From Trichomonas vaginalis G3 (Eukaryota; Parabasalia; Trichomonadida; Trichomonadidae): a DNA stretch of 64,000 nucleotides. The position numbers and the translations under genes are program-made. The notes under the pieces were generated by a model. It did no database searches. It worked only from the letters and a program-made list of their open reading frames with translations, and was not told where the DNA came from. The stretch spans positions 34,130,082 to 34,194,081 of the forward strand of contig NC_067207.1 in assembly GCF_026262505.1 (NCBI RefSeq). The letters run 5' to 3'. Shown here piece after piece: positions 46,951 through 58,445 of the stretch (its first letter is position 1; every line of letters begins with the position of its first letter).

Positions 46951-47829
46951 ATGGAAGATTTAGGGAATAAATATCTAAATCAGCAGAAAAACATGATGGA
47001 AACCCAACAGCAACAGAGTGCACCGCAGCAGATGGAACTGCAAAACCTCAAAAACAAGATTGCCGATGAAAGTAAAAAGATTGAAAAAGATTCTTTCAAA
47101 CCAATGAGAGATTCGTTGAATAAAATGGAGAAAATGAGGGATCAGCAAGCTAAAAAGATAGTTTCGCAGCTATCAAACGATTCCAAGGCTGTTTACAAAG
47201 ATTTGAGTTCGAAAATCACTCAAACAATCCAGAATTCCGAAGTTGGAAGGGCAGAGATGGCAATTAATCAGAAGATAAGCAATTTCGAGAAGAACTCTGA
47301 GCAATTGGACCAAAATCCGAAAGAAAAAACTCCAATTCAGAAAAATGACGAAATAATTAACTTCCAAAACCAAATAATAGCCGACCAACAGGCAATGAAT
47401 CAGAATGTTGTTGCAAAAGCCCTCATTAAAATGAAGCCAAAGCAAAAGAAACCTTCTAAACAAAAAGAAAACGAAAATGAGGAAGAAGATGTCCAGAAAT
47501 CAATGCTCCAACAGATGATTAAATACCAGAAGTCCCAGGAGAGCCATTCTAACGACAGCCAGCAAACAAACAGTCCAAATGACCAAAATCAAGAAATTTC
47601 TGAAGAAAATCTCGTTGAAAGTGACTCGGATGGAGATCCAATTCTCCTCTCAACCAAAGATGATGATTCTCCTCAGCTAATTGATTCAAATTCGACTGAT
47701 ACAACTAAATACAAAGAAGAGGAAGAAATAAAAGATTTAGATTCACTTCCAATACTTTTAGATGATATTCCTACGTTGCCTAAAGACAATGAAAAGATTA
47801 ATAAGTCATCTGATGATGACAACCAGTGA
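46951..47829 (+). CDS. Gln/Lys-rich coiled-coil protein, 292 aa, unknown; start uncertain
   Basis: The first ATG is at 46951 (MEDLGNKYLNQQKNMM). The same frame is open and protein-like up to about 46845 (RNQRNNSQQLLNNF, QVNNQINTNNDNSYQQQ) without an ATG, so the 5' end may have been lost, or an upstream exon exists. Residues 30-140 are predicted coiled coil by eye (LKNKIADESKKIEKD; AEMAINQKISNFEKN), the rest acidic and Ser/Asn rich (SDSDGDPILL). No domain recognised. Confidence 0.55.
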   Translation: MEDLGNKYLNQQKNMMETQQQQSAPQQMELQNLKNKIADESKKIEKDSFKPMRDSLNKMEKMRDQQAKKIVSQLSNDSKAVYKDLSSKITQTIQNSEVGRAEMAINQKISNFEKNSEQLDQNPKEKTPIQKNDEIINFQNQIIADQQAMNQNVVAKALIKMKPKQKKPSKQKENENEEEDVQKSMLQQMIKYQKSQESHSNDSQQTNSPNDQNQEISEENLVESDSDGDPILLSTKDDDSPQLIDSNSTDTTKYKEEEEIKDLDSLPILLDDIPTLPKDNEKINKSSDDDNQ

Positions 47830-49021
47830 TTTTTTATATTTTTGTTATATTAATAAAGTGTTTTTTATATCAATACCAACATCTCTTTCTAAGGCATCAC
47901 AAATGTATATTTATTCTAATAATTATCAAATAAATTTGTTCAAATATCTCCAAATTCTTTCAAACACGTGTCCATCTATCTGCTATAAGTCATGTAATTT
48001 TATTGTAGTACATTTTACAGAATTTTTCTTCAGGCAAAATCTTTTTCTATTCAATAATCGAATTTAAATCTAATGACATGAAATGTCATTAGAGCATGAC
48101 ATTAAGCTGTTAGATCTGATACGCTTTTTAATGGAATCAAGAACGTAACATCTAATATAATTCATTTCAATATATTATTTGCATAAATAAGAATTTTAGT
48201 TGAAAATATCTCCACACATTGATTCTAAGGTCATACTCGAACCAAAACTGTTTGCTTCCGTAATGGAGAATAATTCGATAATAGCCATTGCAGCTGAAAC
48301 AATGATATGTTTTGATGAACATTGATTTGAAGAAAAACAGAATGTTAGAATTAGGGATTCGCCTCGACTGAATTTTTGCAATGCAGCGAGTCAAGATCAA
48401 ATGAATTAAATATGTGATGAATCCCTAATTTGGGAAAAAAAGTTAATGTGAAATTAAATTTAGTTACGCATTAATTGACTGAAAAACTCAAAGATTTTTT
48501 CTGACTATTGAAATTGAATTGTGAGAGAGTAAATTTACATTTAAAATATCGTTTATATAAATGTATTGCACTTAAATTAAGTGAATTGTGATTTATCGTT
48601 CAGCAGATAGAAAAAATTGAATGGTGGCTTCAAGTCCATGGTTTTTTAGGAGAATTCATTGTGTATGTATTACAGTATAATTTATCTATGTAAAATGCGT
48701 AAAATAAATTATAAAGAATTAATACGATAAAAAGTTATGATCATATTTATAGCATGTTGATTAGTATTTTAGCCTTTTAAGAAAATTTTCCATCCTGTAA
48801 AATTCGTCTTGAAAAAGTTGTCAAAAGTATAAAATCAATTTTATGGTATTTGTATTGGCCATATCATAATAAGTGAGTTGGAGAAATTTAATTTTTACAG
48901 TTTCTAAACACACACAATTTAAGATTTAAAAAATCTTTATTCGACTCCAAGTTATTAACAAGAATTTAAAATTATTGAATATAAAATTCTGAGACTTTTT
49001 TTCTGGACTTGACTTCAAAAA
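47830..49021. other. 1.2-kb intergenic region
   Basis: AT-rich. A small inverted pair (AATGACATGAAATGTCATTA near 48072) is the only structure noted. No gene. Confidence 0.5.
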
Positions 49022-49981
49022 ATGGATCAGGGTGAATTAAGCTTCTTCAATAACATTGGAATACAGTATTGCAAGCCAATCGCATCCGGAGGCTACGGAT
49101 CAATCAGTCTTGTATACTGGGCAAGATACCAAACATATTTTGCGCTTAAAAAGATCCCAGTTTCGAAGTTTAAAGAAACAGAAGTAGAGTGTATGAAGAA
49201 ACTTGATTAGTCAAATATTGTTGGACTATACGATATATACAAGTTCAATAATTTTGTTTACTTATTGATGGAGTACTGCCCATCAGATCTTTCATCAATG
49301 ATGAAGCAAGGTGAATTAGCAGAACCTCAATTGTGCCAGTACTGTCATGATATTCTCGTTGCCATCAAGAATTGCCATGATAACTACATTGCTCACAACG
49401 ATATCAAACCATCGAACTTCTTAATCGACAAATACGGGCGTCTGAAAGTTTGCGATTTTGGTATCTCAACTTATCATGGTATGACTAGAACCAGTGACCT
49501 ATTTTTAGGAACAACTCTTTTCATGGCTCCAGAAGTTTTAGAGAAAAAGGAGTACGATCCGATGAAATCAGATGTCTGGTCCATTGGCATTACTTTCTAT
49601 TATATGGCTACTCAAAACTATCCATACAATGCCGATGATAAGGAAATCCTCTTGAAGCAGATACAAAACAGCAGATTACTACTTTACAACATAGATAATC
49701 CTAAACTTGCTAAAGTAATCAAGCGCTGCTTAACAATAAACCCAGAAGAAAGAGCAACAATCGACGAACTTCTCGCAATGTCGTACTTCAAGAAGATTCA
49801 AAGCAGCAGCACTTTCTGCGTTGACCATAACAATAAGAATTTCCTTAAAGGCGCTCAAAGTTCCGGAGCACTCATATTTAAGCCGAAAGCAACATCACCA
49901 TTGAAGATCAGAGATAGAAACTCAATGATGGTCATGAAGATGAGAGCAACAAAAGCAATGTCGGTTGATTTGAAAAAATGA
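49022..49981 (+). pseudogene. Protein kinase (non-RD, paralogue 1) with in-frame TAG
   Basis: Frame 49022-49981 (319 codons plus stop) encodes a complete kinase domain except for a TAG at codon 63 (49208-49210), between MKKLD and SNIVGLYDIY. Gly-rich loop ASGGYGSISLVY, Lys in FALKKI, helix-C Glu in KETEVEC, catalytic loop AHNDIKPSNF (HND instead of HRD), DFG in KVCDFGIS, APE in MAPEVLE. The basic C-terminal tail follows. It is paralogous to the kinases at 50529 and 56604. The stop removes the catalytic domain unless read through or mis-sequenced. Confidence 0.8.
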
Positions 49982-50528
49982 TTTTGTTTTTATTGTTTAT
50001 ATTTATTACCATGCGATTTATAATTAATAAATATACTTACTATGTTATAACTTTAGCCTATTTAATTTCATATTCAATAAGTTAAAATAATTATCGAAAA
50101 CCAATGGTTTCGTTAGTAATAATTTGTCATATTAGCTACGGTGAAGCTGATTATTAACAATTTAGCTTTTAATATCTGGGAAAAATTTTAGACAAATTTT
50201 ATTTGACCTGTTAAAGGAAATGAATTGGAGAAAATAGTTTTATGCATTATGGTTAATTTGCTTTTTCATAGTTTATATCTTCATTAGCAAATTCAGATTC
50301 AATCTGCCAAATCAAAGGTAATAATATTCTTTATTAGGTAGAACTCTCACATTGTTCGGAATTAAGAAAACTATTAACTTATAATCACGTAATTCCAGCT
50401 TTTTTCGATCAAGAGAATTCACTAAACGATGAAAAAGCAATAAAAAACGGAAAAAGAAGATATAATATATTAAAAATCGCATAAAAACGCATGATATACA
50501 GATATTTAACATGATCTATACAAACAGT
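49982..50528. other. Intergenic region between convergent kinases
   Basis: AT-rich, no feature seen. Confidence 0.5.
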
Positions 50529-51404
50529 TCATTGAAAACTTAATCTTCTCTTCTTGATTGAAGGTGATAATATTAAAGATAAAGGTTGATGTGCTGTTGA
50601 TGAATAGTTCAGCGTTCTTCTAGACGAATCTAATTTCAAGTTGAGCATTTCAGAAATTTCTGTCGCGCTCGGTCTTGATGCTGGGTCAACTTGTAAGCAT
50701 CCATGAATGATCTTCTCATATGTCTCATTTTTGATGTTGGAATCATCAAAAGTACCAGTCATTATGGCATTTAACATTTTCTCCTTTGAAGAAATGTCCC
50801 ATGGATACTGTTTTGTTAAAACATAGTACAGAGTAACTCCTAGAGACCAGATGTCTGCAGCAAATGCATCATATGGCTGCATTTTGATGACTTCTGGAGG
50901 GAGGAATGCTAATGTTCCGGCGAATCCTGTAGATATTTCATCTGCTACACGCTTTTTGGCTAAGCCAAAATCACATATCTTGATTCTTCCATAGGAATCT
51001 ACAAGAAAATTCGATGGTTTTATATCTCCATGGGTAAAACCATAGGAATGGCAAGCTTTAACTGCCATAATGATCCCAGATGCTAGTTGTAATATCCTAT
51101 CTGGTTGAGAAATTGGACTTGCAACGATGCGGTCTATGGAATTTGGACAAAATTCCATAACCATATATACATAGGGCTGTATATAAAAATATTTATATAA
51201 GGTGACAACATATGAACTCTTAATAGCAATCATTGACTCTACCTCGTTCTCTTGGAACTTAGAAGCCAAAACTCGCTTAACACCAAAGTGAATCTTATAT
51301 TGATTAGAGTAAACAAGGTAGACTATGCCGTATGTACCCTTACCAATTGTTTGTATATATTGATAATCGTTCTGTTGAAAGAAGGCATCATCATATGGAT
51401 CCAT
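50529..51404 (-). CDS. Protein kinase (non-RD, paralogue 2)
   Basis: 291 residues, intact. Gly-rich loop IGKGTYGIVYLV, Lys in FGVKRV, Glu in ENEVESM, catalytic loop THGDIKPSNF (HGD), DFG in KICDFGLA, PPE in LPPEVIK (APE variant), DIWSLGVTLYY. Short Ser-rich/basic tail (LSPSIKKRRLSFQ). It resembles the CAMK/AMPK-like expansion of trichomonads. All catalytic residues (K, D, DFG Asp) are present; loss of the HRD arginine suggests activity without activation-loop phosphorylation, an inference from non-RD kinases. Confidence 0.85.
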   Translation of the reverse strand: MDPYDDAFFQQNDYQYIQTIGKGTYGIVYLVYSNQYKIHFGVKRVLASKFQENEVESMIAIKSSYVVTLYKYFYIQPYVYMVMEFCPNSIDRIVASPISQPDRILQLASGIIMAVKACHSYGFTHGDIKPSNFLVDSYGRIKICDFGLAKKRVADEISTGFAGTLAFLPPEVIKMQPYDAFAADIWSLGVTLYYVLTKQYPWDISSKEKMLNAIMTGTFDDSNIKNETYEKIIHGCLQVDPASRPSATEISEMLNLKLDSSRRTLNYSSTAHQPLSLILSPSIKKRRLSFQ

Positions 51405-52467
51405 ATTTTACCAATAAAATAATTGTTTAGATTTTTGACGTGGTCTGAATTTTTGACTGAACAACTTTTCGCTTGAGAAATAAAACGAACTTTATATCAT
51501 ATAAGTGTATGGAAAATGGAATAAGAGGATTACAAATTGTATGGTGGCAAAAATTTTGAATACTAGATTTATCCTTTTCTGAGGAAAGATTATGTGATCA
51601 CAAATATATTGAATCAGAATTTCGGTTGGTTTTCTGACTACAAAATATTGATTTAGCAATAATAAGTATTAGGAATAAAATATGGGTTGACAAAAATTTC
51701 CAATATGAATGTAAATTACATAAATATAAATTGAAAATTTTCAATGCTAATGATCGTTACCTATCTTATCATATGGGGTTACATTCAGACAAACATTCAA
51801 AATACTCGAAAATTAAAATTAATCGCTTATCCGCCCTGTTTTCATATTTTGATTTTCTATATATACTACATATAATAACCATATTTCTCATTTATCTTTA
51901 CTCTCAATAAATTGATAATAGATTTTATTATTTTGAGAAGATGTAAATTTTTTGATTTTTTATATTTTAATTTTAAAAACAAGAATATCCTGCACTTTAG
52001 ATCGAAATTCACATTTATGTGTTGATAGGTGTCAAATTAATTTTATTTCGAAAACAATGATGTTTGTGATTTGTCCCACTGCCTCACAAAATGCAAACGA
52101 TTATTATTACTGTTTCTAGAATGATATTCAACCATAATTGAAACAAATTCTGATCTTTGATTATTTTTGAAATAACATTTTTAAGATCTTTTTGATGTTT
52201 TTCAAGATATCTGCCTTTGGAGCATAGAACATAATTATGTTCATTTTATTTTATATAGAATTGCAATTCTACTTTCCGATGAAGCGATTAGGTATCAAAG
52301 CCAGCTAATCACAGCATATATATATTTCCTTACCTAGTCATCAATCTATCAATAACAATTTTCTTCAGTTCACCTCCTATTTCCCATAAACCGAGAAACA
52401 AATAATTTGATTTTGAAAAAAAAATCGATTTTTGATTTCAATTTAAATGAAATTAAATGTGTACTTA
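51405..52467. other. 1.06-kb intergenic region
   Basis: AT-rich, no gene seen. It ends at the TA duplication of the small element. Confidence 0.5.
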
Positions 52468-52610
52468 AGGGTGCCCTATAGACGATAGACCACCCTCAGA
52501 AAAGCACTTTTAAGGCTATTATATTGAGAACTAGAATCTGGATAATCCATTCATTCGAGTTCTAATAAGGTTAATTTTGTGATGTTTACATTATCGTTAT
52601 AGGGCACCCT
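52468..52610. mobile_element. 143-bp TIR element flanked by TA
   Basis: Ends AGGGTGCCCTATA and TATAGGGCACCCT are exact inverted repeats, weakly continued by GACGAT/ATCGT. TA is present on both sides (52466-52467 and 52611-52612), as for Tc1/mariner-type insertions. Internal GAGAACTAGA/AGTTCT resembles a stem of the hairpin array at 15 kb. No coding capacity, so it is MITE-like. Confidence 0.75.
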
Positions 52611-52612
52611 TA

Positions 52613-53664
52613 AGGGTTTCGTTTTGCTAAAATTGTCACTTTTATAGCATATTTGTTTTTGGATGTTTTGCGAAACCAAAAAAAAAACTATGATATACAA
52701 TGTGTGTGTAAAGAAAATACTTTATTTACTAGTTAAAAAATCATTTGGTATTGATCAAGTTATTTTTTCTGGATAAGATATTATATGGATAATTGGATAG
52801 AAAATACAATTATATAATCTTATACCTGGTTTAATTAAGCTAATTGTCATCAGAAACTTGTAATTTTTATGAATTTCAGATTTTCTTTTCATTACTGCTT
52901 TTCTTAATAGGTCAAGTTCTTATTTACGTTATAAAGTATGATATTTACAAATATCAAGTTATCATGTTTTTTGAGAAATTATGAGAAACAAACAAAAATG
53001 AAAAAGATAGGAATAGCAATGAATAGTGATGTGGGTATAGAAAATGTAAGAGATATGAATGCAAAGCAATCAGTATTTAGGATATTGACCATAGATTTCG
53101 AAAAAAAAATGCTGCATATTGAGCGAAAACTATGATTATATTATAAGGCTGTCATTTAAAGCATAATGAAACTATTCCCTTTTCATTTTAATCGAATAAG
53201 ATAGTAAAGATTTTTGAATTAGCTAGAAACTGATGAGATGTTTTCACAAATCAGATTTTTAATCTCTATAATGCATAATTCACTCAATATCTCAATTTTG
53301 ATATTGCGAGATATTTTTGCTATCGGTTTCGCAATTTTGACACAATAGCAAGAGGGTTCTATAAGCATTATTATCAACGTAGAATCTGAATATCATATCA
53401 GAAAATATCGCAAATCTGACATTTACCCGACCAAATAGCAAAAATAATTGAATACTTTTCGCAAAAACTTTAAAAATCGATAAAAATATGAAATATAGAT
53501 ATTAAAGAGACTTTTTATATAATATTCATAAAGATTTTCCAAAAATATGATACCGCAAAATTAAAAAAGTGACGTCTTGAGTGGAGTCAAAGGTCGAAAT
53601 TGCTAGCTAAATGTTTTTTTAGCGAAATTGCGTATTGTACGTTTTTTTCGCAAAACGAAACCCT
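52613..53664. mobile_element. 1.05-kb TIR element flanked by TA
   Basis: Ends AGGGTTTCGTTTTGC and GCAAAACGAAACCCT are perfect 15-bp inverted repeats, with imperfect continuation. It is flanked by TA (52611-52612 and 53665-53666) and shares its left TA with the preceding element. No ORF longer than about 65 codons. The AGGG tips of both elements match, so one transposase family may move both. Confidence 0.75.
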
Positions 53665-53827
53665 TAGTGTACTTGGTTCCTCTTTTGTGATGAATGTCTA
53701 GAATTCTCTGAATTCATGATGGGTCACTTCTGAAACGTGTCATTTTTTATCAATGCTTCAGTCACTTTTCAATCACTCAATATCTAAAAGTGTCAAAATC
53801 TTAGACCCTCTCAAGTTTTTACCAAAA

Positions 53828-54193
53828 ATGGATCCATTAACACCAGAAGAAGCTTATGTTATTGAACGCAAAGGCACAGAGAGACCATTCACAAACAAAT
53901 ACTACAACTTCAAGGGTCAAGGAAAATATATTTGCCGCAAGTGTGGAGCTACTCTATATTATTCAAAAGATAAATTCGAATCTGGATGTGGATGGCCAGC
54001 ATTCGATGATAATGCTAAAGATGCTGTAATTCGCTTTATTGATGCTGATGGTCACCGTGTTGAAATTACTTGCGCTAAATGCGGCGGCCATCTTGGTCAC
54101 GTATTCGAAGGCGAAGGTTTTACAGCTAAAAACACAAGACATTGTGTAAATTCAATCTCTATTGTTTTTGTTCCAGAGAATGAGCAGCAGTAA
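53828..54193 (+). CDS. msrB: Methionine-R-sulfoxide reductase (MsrB)
   Basis: 121 residues from ATG at 53828 (MDPLTPEEAYVIERKGTERP). The frame is open upstream to an ATG at about 53756, but an Inr (TCACTTTTCAATCA) lies at 53762, inside that extension, so transcription should begin downstream of it. MsrB features: CRKCGATLYYSKDKFESGCGWPAF, CAKCGGHLGHVF and the catalytic end NTRHCVNSISI (Cys). Two CxxC pairs bind zinc. It reduces methionine-R-sulfoxide in proteins with thioredoxin, part of oxidative-stress defence. Family length is normal. Confidence 0.9.
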   Translation: MDPLTPEEAYVIERKGTERPFTNKYYNFKGQGKYICRKCGATLYYSKDKFESGCGWPAFDDNAKDAVIRFIDADGHRVEITCAKCGGHLGHVFEGEGFTAKNTRHCVNSISIVFVPENEQQ

Positions 54194-54680
54194 ACATGTC
54201 TTTTAACTTATTATCTACTATCCATTTAATTTTTTAAAGAAATGGGCTCTTAAATAATAAAACATCCAGTATTGACAATAATTTCTAGAAGCCGAGTAGT
54301 AATATCGCTAAATCAATATTACTCATCCTAACTTTTAAAAATAGGCATATCGTAATGAATAAATCACAAAATATAAAGAAGAATTTCTCCAGATGATTTG
54401 TTTAATAGAAAAGAATCTAATATTTAGAGATGTATACTGTACATAAGAGACTTCATTAACCCTAGAAGGATAATTCAGTGTTTTGCATAATAAGAAGATA
54501 AAAAATTCTTGATTTTCTAATCATTTCCTGATTGAATACACGATTACATCGATTTCATTCTATCGATCTCATTTCAGAGTGTATTTATTGATTGAGAAAT
54601 GATGTTTTTTTACTTGAGTGTCAAAAATTGTTCGTTATTGCGCTATGTCCACAAAAAAAATCTCTTACAAAATTTGAGAA
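54194..54680. other. Intergenic region
   Basis: AT-rich, no feature seen. Confidence 0.5.
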
Positions 54681-55535
54681 ATGAAAATGAGAACGATCAC
54701 TGCCCATTCCCAAGACTCCCTTCTATACAATGGCAGACGCAATCGTTCGTCCTTATCAAGTACACATGGTCCTTTTTCAATACAAAGAATAAGTGACACG
54801 TGGATTCAAGAGAGTCAATTCGAAGAGTTGACAGAGAAACATAAGGCATATCAGAAGCAAATAGAAGCTCAAGAAGCTGTTGATGAAGTTGCTTTATTTG
54901 AAAAGAAAATTTACGGTGTTTATCATCAACCGCCAAATATTCAAAAGACACCACTCAATCCGCAAGAAGCAAGACTCCTTGTTCAGAATTCCCAACCTGA
55001 AGAAACAAAGTTCTTTGATCTCCCAAGTCTTCATCACCAGTCAAAATTGCCAGAATTTCAAGATTACCATTACAGACCTCAAGGCTGGAATTTAGTTGAC
55101 GAGCCCCTCATACTCACTAGACCAACTAAAACAAGCCTTTCGCAGAGATACAATCCGAAACCATTTAAGGTTCAAACAAATCATGGCCTTTCAACCGGAA
55201 TTCCATTACTTAAGAAAGAACTCCTCAATAATCACAAATCCAAACTTGGAAAATATAATGCATCAGTTCTATTGGCACAAACTTGTGACAACCAAGTTAA
55301 AGAAGAGAAATACAAGGTCAAATACGATGAAAGCAAGGAGTTTTCTCAGAAGATTGCTCAGGAACAGCTTCAAAAATGTGCTCAATTGGGCCAAAAATGG
55401 GCCATCAAAAAACTTGCCGGTCCGAAGCCAAAGGTATATGTTCCTCCCCCGCCAGATGAGGTAGATCTTGACGCTATTAAGCAAGTTAATAAAAAAGAGG
55501 AAGAAAAGCGAAGAGAGATGAATATGTTGGATTGA
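54681..55535 (+). CDS. Conserved-looking protein of unknown function, 284 aa
   Basis: ATG at 54681; a second ATG is two codons later. No recognised domain. The N-terminus is basic and Ser-rich (NGRRNRSSLSSTHGPF), followed by a helix (QFEELTEKHKAYQKQIEAQE), a proline-containing region with PLNPQEARLLV and YHYRPQGWNLVDEP, and a C-terminal helical part interrupted by KVYVPPPPDEVDLD, ending KKEEEKRREMNMLD. The modular charged/proline pattern could suit a cytoskeletal or axonemal protein, but I would not assign it. Confidence 0.65.
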   Translation: MKMRTITAHSQDSLLYNGRRNRSSLSSTHGPFSIQRISDTWIQESQFEELTEKHKAYQKQIEAQEAVDEVALFEKKIYGVYHQPPNIQKTPLNPQEARLLVQNSQPEETKFFDLPSLHHQSKLPEFQDYHYRPQGWNLVDEPLILTRPTKTSLSQRYNPKPFKVQTNHGLSTGIPLLKKELLNNHKSKLGKYNASVLLAQTCDNQVKEEKYKVKYDESKEFSQKIAQEQLQKCAQLGQKWAIKKLAGPKPKVYVPPPPDEVDLDAIKQVNKKEEEKRREMNMLD

Positions 55536-56603
55536 AATCCTTCCAAATTATCTCGTATCGTCGTTTTATTTATTATTTTTCGTTAGAAGCATTTCTTTGT
55601 TACTATTTTATTTTGTTATTAAATAAAAATTATTGTACTCATTTAAATTCCTTCACACACTACATAATAATCAACATCCACATATAATTAGCCTTTTTAT
55701 TGATCAATATCACAGTAGAAAAGATACTGTATCATGAAAAATAATTTTGAAAAAATTATCACAAAAATACTGATATCTGACATAATAGATAGTTGCAATG
55801 TTTATAAATGTCGTTATATTATTAAAATATTGAATAGAACATTAAAGGTTTGAGAAAAATACGATCGAAATAAAAAATATATGGCACAAAGTTAATATTA
55901 ATTAGATTCTTACTAGATATTGTGCTTAGAATTGGAAGTATATAAATTTGCTTCATATTTATAAAGAGTTCTTCAAGTATAATGGTAAGAATTTGAAAAT
56001 AAAGGCGTGGAGTCGGTCAATCGGATGTATATTTTGTATTTATACACCCAATTGTTTTCTTTAACAGATTTCATAAGAAACTGTTCAATCCTAGCAATAG
56101 TGTAAAATTTGATTATCCGTACCTCGCATTACTCTTTGAAAAAAAGAAGTTTTAGCTAATAACATGATGAGCAAGCAGAATCAAATTAGGTTCCTTCATT
56201 TTAAATTTTGTAAAGAAACATTGTTTCTCGATAAAAACGACAGACGATAAATCTTCATTTATTGTTTATCTCTAATGACCTCCTATTAGAATTTCTAAAA
56301 ATAAGTTGTTTCACAGATAATCAGTTTAATGAGCCTGAGGAATTAGGAAGAAATATATTCATGTATATAAGTAATTAATTTATAGCGCTATAAGTTTTTC
56401 TTATTTCATTAATTTTTATGCTCTGAAAATTTTATACTGATTGTTGATGTCATTCATAAATAACATAGTTAATCATTTTTTAATAACTTTTGTAGAATCC
56501 TTGATTATATATTTCAATACTCGATATATTTTTTCAATGATATGCAACGTATATCATTTAAAAGTGGTACGTCACTTTTATTAGAAATTTTTTCGAAAAG
56601 ATA
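55536..56603. other. 1.07-kb intergenic region with kinase initiator
   Basis: AT-rich. TCACTTTTATT at 56572 is an Inr-like motif 32 bases before the kinase ATG. Nothing else seen. Confidence 0.5.
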
Positions 56604-57500
56604 ATGGAGTTATGCGATGCTGAATTTTTCCTTGAGAACGGATTTGATTATGTTAGTACCATTGGCCGTGGGACATATGGTCTGATATATCAAGTTTATG
56701 ACCATCAATACTCACAAAACTTCGCATTAAAACGAGTTTTAGAAACAGATTTCAATGAAAACGAAGTTAAGTGCATGATTGAAATACGAAGCAATAATAT
56801 TGTTCCGCTTTATAAGTACTATCGATTTAAACAGTTTGTCTACCTGTTAATGGAATACTGCCCCTTAAATATTGAAAGATCAATAGTTCATTCTTCAAAG
56901 ATCAATCTTGATAAACAATACGATATAGCACTTGGAATTTCTGAAGCTGTTTACAGCTGCCATAAATATTGCATTGCTCATGGAGATATAAAACCTTCAA
57001 ACTTTTTACTCGACAAATACGGACGAATTAAAATATGTGATTTTGGATTGTCCAAGAAAACATCTCCTGAACAAAACTGCACGACATATAACGGAACCTT
57101 ATTGTACGCAGCGCCGGAAGTAATAAGCTGTCAGCCATATGATGCATTTGCTGCAGATATATGGGCAATGGGTGTTACCATATTTTATGTTTTTACCGGG
57201 AAACACCCTTTTCCTGACAACGATCGCCAAACCATGATACACTTAATCATGAATTCTATCTACGATGATTCCCATATCAGCGACGTGTTTATTAAGCAAA
57301 TAATACAGAGGTGTTTACAGGTTGATCCATCTCTGCGACCTTCAGCTGAAGTCGTTGCGAAAACGATCAGATCTCAAATAAAAAACTCGAGTAGAAAGAA
57401 ATTCATCCGCCAAGCTGCTTCTGCGAAAACTTCGGCATCTTTGGTCTTGAATTCAAAACTTAAGAGAATGGCTTCTTCAAAGAGGATTTCCTCTATGTAA
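56604..57500 (+). CDS. Protein kinase (non-RD, paralogue 3)
   Basis: 298 residues, intact. Gly-rich loop IGRGTYGLIYQV, Lys in FALKRV, Glu in ENEVKCM, catalytic loop AHGDIKPSNFLLDKYGRIKICDFG, AAPEVIS, ADIWAMGVTIFY. Ser/Lys-rich tail (KKFIRQAASAKTSAS). Very close to the kinase at 50529 (shared QPYDAFAADIW, CLQVDPS.RPSA), so a local duplication is likely. Substrate unknown. Confidence 0.85.
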   Translation: MELCDAEFFLENGFDYVSTIGRGTYGLIYQVYDHQYSQNFALKRVLETDFNENEVKCMIEIRSNNIVPLYKYYRFKQFVYLLMEYCPLNIERSIVHSSKINLDKQYDIALGISEAVYSCHKYCIAHGDIKPSNFLLDKYGRIKICDFGLSKKTSPEQNCTTYNGTLLYAAPEVISCQPYDAFAADIWAMGVTIFYVFTGKHPFPDNDRQTMIHLIMNSIYDDSHISDVFIKQIIQRCLQVDPSLRPSAEVVAKTIRSQIKNSSRKKFIRQAASAKTSASLVLNSKLKRMASSKRISSM

Positions 57501-58445
57501 AATTGTTTTTGTATATTTTTAATTAAGAGTTACTTCCTTTTTTAAAACTATATTTTAAGGATAAAAAATATCATCGGATTTCTCGTCAATAGCAATATTC
57601 AATGAAATAAACAAATTGAATCTAATATGATTTGGATAGTTTTCTATTATTAGATTTAAAAAATATTTATATACAATTTAATAAGTGATATAGTATAATT
57701 AAAACATTATGTTAATGTTTTACAACCTGAGTGGATTACATTTAATGATTATTTTATGGATAGGATTAACAATTTTAAAGAAATGAAATTAGAATATTTG
57801 TATTCTGCTTTGTATAGAATGCCAATTTGTTTTTAGGCAGTCTAAGGATTTGTGTCAATTATACTGACTCATTTAATAAGAAAAATTATAAATTTCTAAT
57901 TTTTCATGCATAAAGGTGTACTTACGCCCATCTGACTTTAAATCAAATTTCTGTCAACTGTGAAGTATCATTAAATATGCCTTAATGAATGTTATTGATA
58001 GAACTATAAAAGTTTTCATATTTAAGTTTGTTAGTGAATAACAAATAATAGGATAGATCATATATCTGGTATTCAAATATCAATATCTATATTATAAAAT
58101 AGAGAGTCGTTGCACTTCTATTAATTTACAAGGAGAAGTTTTAACATAGAACAACAATTGTTGAAAATGACATTTCGTAGGGGGTGATTTCCTTTTTCTA
58201 CAAAACATATCAATATAATTTTAGAAGTTGATATTTGAATTATTTTTCGTGCAATTTAAATCCTTATGAACTTTGGTGTTAAATTTTCCTTGAATTTCAA
58301 CGTTTTCCTGGTATTTATCGCAACAATAATCTGTATCTCATGATGAAAAAATAAAGATGAAGGTTTCTTTATTTATCTATTATCTACAGATATATGACTT
58401 TAAAAAAAATACTCTAAAAAAGTTTTCTTGAAATGAAATTAAGTT
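57501..58445. other. Intergenic region
   Basis: AT-rich, no feature seen. Confidence 0.5.

Noticed and set aside
53753..53827. Organellar (hydrogenosomal) presequence on MsrB
   Set aside because: The upstream extension begins near an ML pair, but an Inr lies within it, so the transcript probably starts downstream.
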